The notes under the pieces: generated by a model
Databases searched by the model: none
Told to the model about the DNA's origin: nothing
Seen by the model: the letters and a program-made list of their open reading frames with translations, nothing else
Source of the DNA: Candidatus Methylospira mobilis
GTDB taxonomy: Bacteria > Pseudomonadota > Gammaproteobacteria > Methylococcales > Methylococcaceae
Length of the DNA stretch: 64,000 nucleotides
NCBI RefSeq assembly: GCF_009498235.1
Contig: NZ_CP044205.1
Location: 305,716 to 369,715, forward strand
Direction of reading: 5' to 3'
In this document: positions 26,001-33,143 of the stretch, one piece after another
How the letters are laid out: each line of letters opens with the position of its first letter
Position numbering within the stretch: position 1 is the first letter of the stretch
Position numbers and translations under genes: made by a program

Positions 26001-29000
26001 GCGTGTTAACGTGGCGCCGTTGCGCTATGGCGCGGGAATCAAGGGAAAAATCGGCTCGGCGATGGCGCAAGGGTTGCCTACGGTGGCTACGGCAATAGCA
26101 GCGGAAGGCATGTCGTTAACCAATGGCGAAAACATTCTGATAGCGGATGATGCACGAGAGTACTGCGACGCTATTTCCGGACTTTATAACGATGAGGCGC
26201 TCTGGAACCGGCTCAGTCAAAACGGGTTGCAATTTGCGGAGCATGCCTGGGGCGCTGAGGCGGTGTGGAAAATTTTGGCCGGGATACTGGGCGGTGTGGG
26301 ATTTGATATCTTGCGTGGTCCCAATGCCCTTACGCTTTATTCGCCCCCGGTTACCGAGGTTATCGAAATTCACGGCTCATCGACGCCCTGCGTATCGGTA
26401 ATAATCCCTATATACGGCCAGATCGAATATACGCTGCGCTGTCTGGCCTCCATCGCCAAACATACAGCCCCCGACGCCGCTTTCGAGGTGATCGTGGTGG
26501 ACGATTGTTCGCCGGATAATTCGCTTAAAGCGCTGGGAGCGGTAAGAGGCATACGCCTGATACGGAACGAAGACAACCAGGGGTTCATTCGCTCCTGCAA
26601 CAAGGGAGCCCATGCGGCCAAGGGAGAATACCTGCTGTTTTTGAATAATGATACTGAGGTTACTCCGGGATGGATGGACGAACTGCTGCATACCTTCAGC
26701 GAATTTCCGGGGACGGGGTTTGCGGGTTCCAAGCTGATTTATCCCGACGGTACTTTGCAGGAAGCGGGCGGCATTATCTGGCGGGATGGCAGCGCCTGGA
26801 ATTTCGGCCGCAACCAGGACCCATCGTTACCCGTATACAACTATGCGCGAGAAGTCGATTACTGCTCCGGCGCTTCCATCATGGTGCCAAAGCAGTTGTT
26901 TACTGAATTAGGCGGTTTCGACGAGCAATATCTGCCGGCATACTGCGAGGATTCGGATTTGGCGCTTAAAATCCGGGACCTCGGCTATCGGGTTATTTAC
27001 CAGCCGATGTCTGTTGTAGTGCATTATGAAGGGGCAACTTCGGGCACCGACCTGGCTACCGGCGCCAAGGCCTATCAGGTTGTTAACGGCCAAAAGCTGT
27101 TCCAGCGCTGGGAGCGGCGGCTGAAACGGCATCAAGCCAATGGCGTAGACGTCGATAATGCAAAAGACCGGCAGGCCAAACGGCGCGTACTGGTTATGAA
27201 TCACCATGTTCCGGCACCTGACCAGGATTCCGGATCGTTGGACGCTTACAATATCATGCTGCTGCTGCGAGAGATGGGCTTTCAGGTCACGTTTATGCCC
27301 GGCAGCTTATCCTACGCGCCGAAATACACAAGGGAGCTGCAACGAGCGGGGATTGAAGTGATTTATGCGCCTTATGTAACGACGTTTGAACAGCATCTGG
27401 AAGAGTATGGCGATCGCTATCAACTGGCTTTTTTGTTCAGAATAGGCATTGTTGAGGGCTGCCTTGAATTAATTCGCAAATACTGTTCGAAAGCGAAAGT
27501 AATTTTTTATACCGGTGATCTGCACTTTTTACGCTTGCTTCGCGAAGCGGCGTTATTCTCTGATCCGAAAATGCAGGAAGCCGCCGAGCAAATGCGCCGG
27601 AAGGAATTGGCGTTAATAAAAGAGGCGGATGTAACGACCGTAGTCAGCGCGCAGGAACTGGCCGAGCTGTCGCGGGTTATACCCGGCGTCAATGTCAAGC
27701 TTTTACCTTATGCAAGGAATATCAGAGGAACCGATTGCGTATTTAACGAGCGACGGGATATCGTGTTTGTCGGGAGCTATCAGCATCCGCCGAACGTTGA
27801 TGCGGTTCATTATTTCGCGGGCGAGATAATGCCTTTATTGCGTGAAACTCTGCCGGGAGTTTGTTTTCATGTCGTGGGAAGTAATCCGACCGATGCAATA
27901 TGGAAACTGGCGGCAAAAGATATCGTGGTTCATGGGTATGTCGAAGATCTGGAATCCTTGCTGGATAAAGTGCGCGTTAACATTGCGCCATTACGATATG
28001 GAGCGGGCATCAAGGGAAAAATAGGGTCGGCGATGGCGGCTGGACTACCCACGGTTGCTACTGCCATAGCGGCGGAAGGGATGTCGTTAACGAATGGCGA
28101 AAACATTCTGATTGCTGATGGCGCGCGGGAATATTGCGATGCAATTGCAAGACTCTATAATGATGAGGCGCTTTGGAACAGGCTCAGCCAAAACGGATTG
28201 CAATTTGCCGAGCATGCATGGGGGGCTGAGGCGGCCTGGAATGTACTGGCGCAAATTATTAACGGGTTGGGTCTGGATGTGACGCGCGGTTTGTATGCGC
28301 TTACGCTTTATGCGCAGCAAGGCAATCCGATACTTCCGTTTACCCCGGCGCGAGAGCATGATGCTGCCTTGCGGGAGTCTGGAGATACTTATACCGGTAC
28401 TGTCGAAAGCCACCATTCATTTATTCAGGGCGGCGATCAATTTTCCGGCAAAAGCGCTGTAATAAAGGCGAAGGTTCAAGCCGGACCTGGCGCCATGGTT
28501 TTGGTGATCGATCACCATGTGCCGCAGCCCGACCGCGATGCCGGCTCACGCACCATGATGCAATGGATGGCGCTTCTGCTGGATCATGGCATGAATGTTA
28601 AGTTCTGGTCGGCCAGTCAACAATATGTTCCGGGCTATACCGAGCGCCTTCAGGGGATGGGGGTAGAAATTATTTCCGGCGGTCAGTCCCTATTCGAAAA
28701 TTGGCTCAAGGAGAACGGAAGTAGTTTGAGGCATGTTTTGCTTAGCCGTCCTCACATTGCGGTGGCTTATCTCCCCTCGATAAAAACATTTACCAAGGCA
28801 GTGATCCATTTCTACGGGCATGATATTCATTATCTTCGCATTCAGGAAGAGAGAAAAATCAAGCCCAAAGAAAATAAACTGGCTGAAGAAGAGGTCTACT
28901 GGCGGGCTTTGGAACACCGGGTCTGGAAAGAGGCGGATAATATTTATTATTTGTCTTCCAGCGAGAAAGAACATGTGCGAAGCTGGCTTGAGGCGAACGA

Positions 29001-29655
29001 GTGTCACGCAAATGTGCGCACTATCCCTTGTTTTGCTTTTGATCGTTTTTGTGAGAATGTGGCTCAAGGTCTTGCAATGCGTAAGGATATTCTAATGGTT
29101 GCAGGGTTTGGCCATCCGCCCAACGTGGATGGAGCCGTTTGGTTTGTGAGTGAAATCGTTCCGTTTATTCACTCGAAACATCCTGATGCGCACATTTATC
29201 TGGTCGGCTCCAATCCTTCGAATGAGGTCCTGAAACTTGCATCGCCAGGGATTACGGTTACCGGCTTTGTTTCCGACGAAGAACTTGCCGGTTACTATGA
29301 GCGAGCGCGGGTCGCTGTCGCTCCGCTCAGGTATGGCGCGGGAGTAAAAGGCAAGGTTATAGAGTCGTTGCGTTTCGGCGTGCCTATGATTACCACGAGT
29401 ACGGGTGGTCAGGGGCTTATGGATATCCCGAATGCCATAATGGTTACGGATGACCCCCGGTCTTTTGCCGAGCATGTTCTGCGTCTTCTTGATGATGATG
29501 ATGCCTGGCTCAAACAGGCGGCTGAGGCGGTAAAAGCGGCGAAAAGCTATTTTTCCCGGGAAGCGATGCTGAACGCCATAGCGAAAGAATTTGATCTCGC
29601 GACTGATGTTCCGAGTAAGCGTTCTGAAGATGAAACTGCCCAGTTGGGCGTTTAA
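23071..29655 (+). CDS. 2194-aa fusion: methyltransferase + (GT2-GT4) x2 + GT4
   Basis: Residues ~1-215 are a class I SAM methyltransferase (ALDIACGEGYGS, then SFETIEHH). Residues ~250-360 hold two LFRRGDWGLSLDAVI-type repeats and a coiled coil. A GT2 domain starts at ~450 (SIIIPVYGQIEYTLRCLASI; FLNNDTEVT; YCEDSDLALK). A GT-B/GT4 half follows, with FVGSYQHPPNIDA at ~907 and APLRYGAGIKGK. The GT2-GT4 block is repeated from ~1107 to ~1735 with high similarity. A third, more distant GT4 runs from ~1809 to the end (AGFGHPPNVDGAVWF). The methyltransferase could cap and the GT domains extend a glycan exported by the neighbouring Wzm/Wzt. It is probably cytosolic, as no membrane helix is evident. Confidence 0.93.
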   Translation: MTNKTEQLEFTGERFVPGEHGDIALEHLHRYVQACGIVAGKIALDIACGEGYGSAILANKASQVIGVDIARDAVQHARKRYKKENLKYMVGSCAEIPLPDASVDVVVSFETIEHHDQHDRMIQEIKRVLRPDGVLLISNPDKYYYSIERGYSNPHHIKELYHHEFKHLIETYFRNCAYFGQRIVYGSGIFAESMSSQQARTYWLEDDVVKESDGLPNPYYRIAVASDGRLPLLPSGIFAQPVDEIAGIIERDKLIADLQGEVFRRGEWGTSLDAVIVGQCEQISRLNDELFRRGDWGLSLDAVIEEHRGQIGCLHQTLSERDAQISSLAEQVLALETALRDESARFNAIARSSSWRLTVPLREMMRWVTAPRQQGKRYARGILSLGKRIYHALPLNFTPFRLTVGAGPPETVAALVPPPAGDTQEDLIVRYIDLLAGIDAIEIRGSLHPVVSIIIPVYGQIEYTLRCLASIAKHTPVAAFEVIVVDDRSPDLSVRVFNHVKGIRLIRNEENQGFIRSCNKGADAAKGQYLLFLNNDTEVTAGWMDELLQTFREFPGTGYVGSKLVYPDGTLQEAGGIIWQDGSAWNFGRHQNPLRPVFNYAREVDYCSGASIMVPKQLFAELGGFDEYYLPAYCEDSDLALKVRDRGYRVIYQPLSVAVHYEGVTSGTDLSSGTKAYQVVNSQKLFQRWKHRLQHHQANGVDADNAKDRRARRRALVIDHCTPTPDQDSGSIDTYNIMLLLREMDFQVTFIPEDNFRYMPEYTTLLQRQGIEALYGPYVMSVEQHLQEHGSRYQLVFLIRKGVVDRNLDVVRQYCPNAKVLFHTVDLHFLRMAREAALFADTKKQKAAEQVRESELALMKRVDVTTVISEKELEELSRILPDSNVRLLPYARHVRGTDSVFNKRRDIVFVGSYQHPPNIDAILYFAGEIMPLLRESLPGVCLHVVGSNPTDEVRELAANDIIVHGFVEDLESLLDKMRVNVAPLRYGAGIKGKIGSAMAQGLPTVATAIAAEGMSLTNGENILIADDAREYCDAISGLYNDEALWNRLSQNGLQFAEHAWGAEAVWKILAGILGGVGFDILRGPNALTLYSPPVTEVIEIHGSSTPCVSVIIPIYGQIEYTLRCLASIAKHTAPDAAFEVIVVDDCSPDNSLKALGAVRGIRLIRNEDNQGFIRSCNKGAHAAKGEYLLFLNNDTEVTPGWMDELLHTFSEFPGTGFAGSKLIYPDGTLQEAGGIIWRDGSAWNFGRNQDPSLPVYNYAREVDYCSGASIMVPKQLFTELGGFDEQYLPAYCEDSDLALKIRDLGYRVIYQPMSVVVHYEGATSGTDLATGAKAYQVVNGQKLFQRWERRLKRHQANGVDVDNAKDRQAKRRVLVMNHHVPAPDQDSGSLDAYNIMLLLREMGFQVTFMPGSLSYAPKYTRELQRAGIEVIYAPYVTTFEQHLEEYGDRYQLAFLFRIGIVEGCLELIRKYCSKAKVIFYTGDLHFLRLLREAALFSDPKMQEAAEQMRRKELALIKEADVTTVVSAQELAELSRVIPGVNVKLLPYARNIRGTDCVFNERRDIVFVGSYQHPPNVDAVHYFAGEIMPLLRETLPGVCFHVVGSNPTDAIWKLAAKDIVVHGYVEDLESLLDKVRVNIAPLRYGAGIKGKIGSAMAAGLPTVATAIAAEGMSLTNGENILIADGAREYCDAIARLYNDEALWNRLSQNGLQFAEHAWGAEAAWNVLAQIINGLGLDVTRGLYALTLYAQQGNPILPFTPAREHDAALRESGDTYTGTVESHHSFIQGGDQFSGKSAVIKAKVQAGPGAMVLVIDHHVPQPDRDAGSRTMMQWMALLLDHGMNVKFWSASQQYVPGYTERLQGMGVEIISGGQSLFENWLKENGSSLRHVLLSRPHIAVAYLPSIKTFTKAVIHFYGHDIHYLRIQEERKIKPKENKLAEEEVYWRALEHRVWKEADNIYYLSSSEKEHVRSWLEANECHANVRTIPCFAFDRFCENVAQGLAMRKDILMVAGFGHPPNVDGAVWFVSEIVPFIHSKHPDAHIYLVGSNPSNEVLKLASPGITVTGFVSDEELAGYYERARVAVAPLRYGAGVKGKVIESLRFGVPMITTSTGGQGLMDIPNAIMVTDDPRSFAEHVLRLLDDDDAWLKQAAEAVKAAKSYFSREAMLNAIAKEFDLATDVPSKRSEDETAQLGV

Positions 29656-29813
29656 GCGGCTTGGGGCGGCGCCGATTAAAGTATTTCCGTCAAGGGTTCG
29701 ATAAGTTCATCCTGAAGGAAACCGTGATTCAGCGTTCGTTGCGGTTCGTTACCGGACTGAATCAACGGTTTTCGGGTCACATACGTTCTGAAAATAATGT
29801 AGCAGAAAAACTA

Positions 29814-30803
29814 ATGAGAGTTTTTATTACCGGTGCAGGCGGCTTCATGGGGCCGCATTTGGCGAGATACCTGCACGAAAAGGAATGCGATATATTGGCG
29901 AGCTACTATGGCTCGGCATCGGATGTCAAAAACCTGAACCGGTTCGGTAATGCGGTTGAGCTTGATGTGCGCGATCGGCCCAGGTTCATGCGCCTCCTGA
30001 AAGAATTCAGGCCGGAGAAGATATTTCACCTTGCAGCGCAAAGTTATCCGACGGTTTCCTGGGCGGAACCCAATTATACGATGCAGGCAAATGTCGAAGG
30101 CACCATTAATCTTTTTGAATCGTTGAAGGAGCTTAATATCAATCCGACTGTTTTGGTAGCCTGCTCGTCGGCGGAGTACGGATTTGTCGCGCCTGAGGAA
30201 GTCCCGGTCAAGGAAACGCATCCGCTTCTTCCTTTGCATCCCTACGGAGTAAGCAAGGTTGCACAGGACTTTTTGACGTACCAGTATTTCAAGAATTTCG
30301 ATTTAAGGGGGATCAGGGTACGGATATTTAATACGACAGGTCCTGGAAAAATCAATGACGTATGTTCAGATTTCACAAAACAGGCTGTTTTGATAAAAAA
30401 TGGCATGCAGGAGCCTGTGTTCAATGTCGGTAATTTAAACACAAGACGAGCAATAACCGATGTAAGAGATATAATCAATGCGCTGTGTTTGCTCAGTGAA
30501 AGCGGCAGATACGGAGAAGTATATAATGCTTCAGGGGGGGAGGCCTATCTGGTTAAAGAGATACTGGATGCGGTTATAAAAATATCGGGAATAAGTGTGG
30601 AAGTAAGAATAGACCCTGAACTTTTAAGGCCGTCCGATGAGCCGATTATCTTTGGCGACTCAACAAGGCTGAAAAAAGATACGGAATGGAAGCAAATGAT
30701 TCCTATTGAAAAAACGCTTGAGGACATGATGGATTTCTGGCATTCGGCGCTCTTGGAAAAAAGTGCTTTTAACCTGGATGCGTCCTTTTCCCATGTTTTA
30801 TAA
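29814..30803 (+). CDS. NAD-dependent epimerase/dehydratase, GDP-sugar 4,6-dehydratase-like
   Basis: This 329-aa extended SDR starts MRVFITGAGGFMGPHLARYL with the Rossmann motif GAGGFMG. It has HLAAQSYPTVSWAEP, CSSAEYG and the catalytic YGVSK (HPYGVSKVAQDF), like the GDP-mannose 4,6-dehydratase / Rmd group. I moved the start to ATG 29814 because the earlier frame (29661) has no family sequence before it. It lies directly before hddA, a gmhA remnant and hddC. By analogy with 6-deoxy-heptose pathways it may act on GDP-D-glycero-D-manno-heptose. GDP-mannose is the alternative. Confidence 0.85.
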   Translation: MRVFITGAGGFMGPHLARYLHEKECDILASYYGSASDVKNLNRFGNAVELDVRDRPRFMRLLKEFRPEKIFHLAAQSYPTVSWAEPNYTMQANVEGTINLFESLKELNINPTVLVACSSAEYGFVAPEEVPVKETHPLLPLHPYGVSKVAQDFLTYQYFKNFDLRGIRVRIFNTTGPGKINDVCSDFTKQAVLIKNGMQEPVFNVGNLNTRRAITDVRDIINALCLLSESGRYGEVYNASGGEAYLVKEILDAVIKISGISVEVRIDPELLRPSDEPIIFGDSTRLKKDTEWKQMIPIEKTLEDMMDFWHSALLEKSAFNLDASFSHVL

Positions 30804-30812
30804 ATAAATTAT

Positions 30813-31847
30813 ATGAGTATAATTATTCGTGCGCGGGCTCCTCTTCGTCTTGGGCTTGCAGGCGGAGGAACGGATGTCGCGCCATATTGCGACATACACG
30901 GAGGCTATGTACTGAATGCGACTATAGACCGTTACGCTTACGCCGTGATCAGGACGCTGGATGATCCGGTAGTGCGATTTGTCGCAACAGATCAGCAGTC
31001 GGAAAAGGTAAAAAATATCGCGGAACCGCTGGAGTTGAACGGCAAGCTCGATTTGCACAAGGCTGTTTACAAGCACATGATTCAGCACTACAACCGCGGA
31101 CAGCCAATTTCTCTGGAGCTTAGCACGTTCTGCGATGCTCAGGCCGGTTCAGGTCTGGGTTCGTCCTCGACATTGGTAGTCGTGATGATCCGGGCCTTTT
31201 CGGAACTGTTGAATCTCCCTTTGGATGATTACACCATAGCACATTTGGCTTTTAAAATAGAGCGCGAGGATTGCGGCATGCTGGGTGGAAGGCAGGATCA
31301 GTATTCTGCGGCCTTTGGCGGTTTCAATTTCATGGAGTTCTATGCAAACGAACGCGCTGTTATAAACCCCCTGCGTATTAAAAACTGGATTATCTGCGAA
31401 CTGGAAGCATCGTTGTTGTTGTTTTATAGTGGTATTTCGCGCGAGTCGGCCAGAATTATCGAAGATCAGCGCAGTAATGTTGAAGCTGGAGAGGTAGATG
31501 CAATTCAAGCCATGCATGGGATCAAGCATGAGGCGCTTGTCATGAAGGAGTGTTTGCTGCGCGGCGACTTTGATGGAATAGTGGATTCCATGCGTTTGGG
31601 GTGGGAAAATAAAAAGCGTTCGGCAAAAACAGTATCGAATATGCACCTGGAGAAAATTTATAGCGCCGCGATAGACGCCGGCGCTTTGGCCGGGAAAGTT
31701 TCAGGAGCGGGTGGAGGAGGCTTCATGATGTTTTTTACGCCGCCCGACAAGCGTATGGACGTAGTGAGGGCGCTGGAAACCTTTAAAGGCAATGTGAGTA
31801 ATTGCCACTTCACCAAACATGGTACGCAGGCATGGAGAGTTATATGA
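30813..31847 (+). CDS. hddA: D-glycero-alpha-D-manno-heptose 7-phosphate kinase (GHMP family)
   Basis: This 344-aa GHMP kinase starts MSIIIRARAPLRLGLAGGGT, with the characteristic GGGTDVAPYCDIHGG, the ATP loop GSGLGSSSTLVVVMI and the C-terminal GKVSGAGGGGFMMFF. These are the hallmarks of HddA, which phosphorylates C1 of heptose 7-phosphate en route to GDP-heptose. Its stop codon overlaps the ATG of the broken gmhA frame (ATGA), and hddC follows, reproducing the standard hddA-gmhA-hddC order. Confidence 0.92.
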   Translation: MSIIIRARAPLRLGLAGGGTDVAPYCDIHGGYVLNATIDRYAYAVIRTLDDPVVRFVATDQQSEKVKNIAEPLELNGKLDLHKAVYKHMIQHYNRGQPISLELSTFCDAQAGSGLGSSSTLVVVMIRAFSELLNLPLDDYTIAHLAFKIEREDCGMLGGRQDQYSAAFGGFNFMEFYANERAVINPLRIKNWIICELEASLLLFYSGISRESARIIEDQRSNVEAGEVDAIQAMHGIKHEALVMKECLLRGDFDGIVDSMRLGWENKKRSAKTVSNMHLEKIYSAAIDAGALAGKVSGAGGGGFMMFFTPPDKRMDVVRALETFKGNVSNCHFTKHGTQAWRVI

Positions 31848-32201
31848 AAAACGCTTCACTGACCGCTTTTTTCGGCAAGGAAGCTGAGATATCAACGACG
31901 CCGAATGGTTGACGGTAATCGGAATGAACTATATATTCGGACCGGTTTTCAGCGACGCGTCGTGTTATATCAGAAATGCTTGCAGACCATAAACCGATTT
32001 CAACGCAGGCTACTGCCGATGCGTGCATTAAATGTCTGAAGGAAGGCGGAAAAGTATTTCCTGCCGGCAACGTAGGCAGTTCGGCACACAGCCGGCGAGC
32101 GGGTAGGCCGCTTTGCTTTCGATCGTCCAGGGTTGCCCGCGATGGCGCCGGCGACTGATCGCTCCATCCCAACCGCTCACGGCGCAAGCGCCGACTCCTA
32201 A
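31844..32201 (+). pseudogene. gmhA: gmhA (sedoheptulose-7-phosphate isomerase) remnant
   Basis: An ATG overlapping the hddA stop gives MKNASLTAFFGKEAE and soon stops. A frame from 31970 then reads MLADHKPISTQATADACIKC, then LKEGGKVFPAGNVGSSAHS, matching the GmhA region up to GNGGSAADSQ. A shift near 32090 moves to a frame reading AGERVGRFAFDRPGLPAMAP and stops at 32201. The C-terminal third (STSGNS and GRDGG blocks) is absent. At least two shifts, a stop and a deletion make it nonfunctional. The diaA-like SIS gene at 52665 might substitute. Confidence 0.82.
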
Positions 32202-32328
32202 TCATGAAAAATACTTGCATCGAACGCTTTCCCCCACCCTGCGCGCTCCGCGCCCCACGGACCCTGCTGGTGTTCGGGCAAATTTTGTGCGCATCGGCTG
32301 AGCAATCGCTATTTGGAGCTGCCGGCTG

Positions 32329-33015
32329 ATGGAGGCGATTGTTCTTGCCGGAGGCCTCGGCACTCGACTGCGACAGACGGTTCCTGATCTGCCCAAGCCG
32401 ATGGCGCCTATAGCCGGGCGCCCTTTTCTGGAAATACTTCTTTCCATGCTGGCCGGGAAACGCTTTGCCCGGGTTGTGATTTCGCTGGGGTATATGTCCG
32501 AAAAAATCATTTCGCATTTCGGCGCCAGCTATCGCGGCATGGAGCTGGTTTACGAAATCGATCCCCTGCCGCTGGGTACAGGCGGCGCAATTCGTGCGGC
32601 ATTAGCTCGTTGTACGGCCGATCATGCTTTTGTATTCAATGGGGACACTTATATTGATCTCGATACCGAAGCGCTCGAGCGTTATTGGCAAATAAAAAAA
32701 AATCCGCTGATCGTTGTGCGAAAGGTTAAGGAGACGGCCCGTTTCGGTTGTGTGGAGTTGCGTGACGGGCGGGTCACCGCCTTTCTTGAAAAGGGGAGGG
32801 ATGGCTGCGGTCTTATCAATGCCGGTTGCTATGTGCTCCCCACGGACGCACTGGACGAATTTCCCATGGGAAAACCCTTCTCCATCGAAAGCGACTACTT
32901 CGTCAGGAATGCGCAGAGTATAAGGTTCGACGGATTTGTCTATAGCGGACGTTTTATAGATATTGGCGTGCCTGATGACTACGCACTTGCCCAGAGCGAA
33001 CTTGCCGGTCTATGA
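32329..33015 (+). CDS. hddC: D-glycero-alpha-D-manno-heptose 1-phosphate guanylyltransferase
   Basis: This 228-aa sugar nucleotidyltransferase starts MEAIVLAGGLGTRLRQTVPD with LPKPMAPIAGRPFLE, then PLGTGGAIRAAL, the metal-binding FVFNGDTYIDLD and a C-terminal RFIDIGVPDDYALAQ. Length and motifs match HddC, which makes GDP-heptose from GTP and heptose 1-phosphate. It completes the kinase/guanylyltransferase pair with hddA. A short remnant of unclear coding separates it from the gmhA debris. Confidence 0.92.
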   Translation: MEAIVLAGGLGTRLRQTVPDLPKPMAPIAGRPFLEILLSMLAGKRFARVVISLGYMSEKIISHFGASYRGMELVYEIDPLPLGTGGAIRAALARCTADHAFVFNGDTYIDLDTEALERYWQIKKNPLIVVRKVKETARFGCVELRDGRVTAFLEKGRDGCGLINAGCYVLPTDALDEFPMGKPFSIESDYFVRNAQSIRFDGFVYSGRFIDIGVPDDYALAQSELAGL

Positions 33016-33143
33016 CGGTATAAGCGGAGAGTACTCTTGTCCGGCGTATCGAAGTAACTAACCTATAGACACAGCACGTAGAGATCATCTTTTTCACCGT
33101 TCATTCCGGATACATTACAGAGAAATCCGAACCTACGCTAATA

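Noticed and set aside
29661..29813. N-terminal extension of the epimerase/dehydratase
   Set aside because: It starts with TTG, has no family sequence, and the Rossmann motif begins exactly at ATG 29814.
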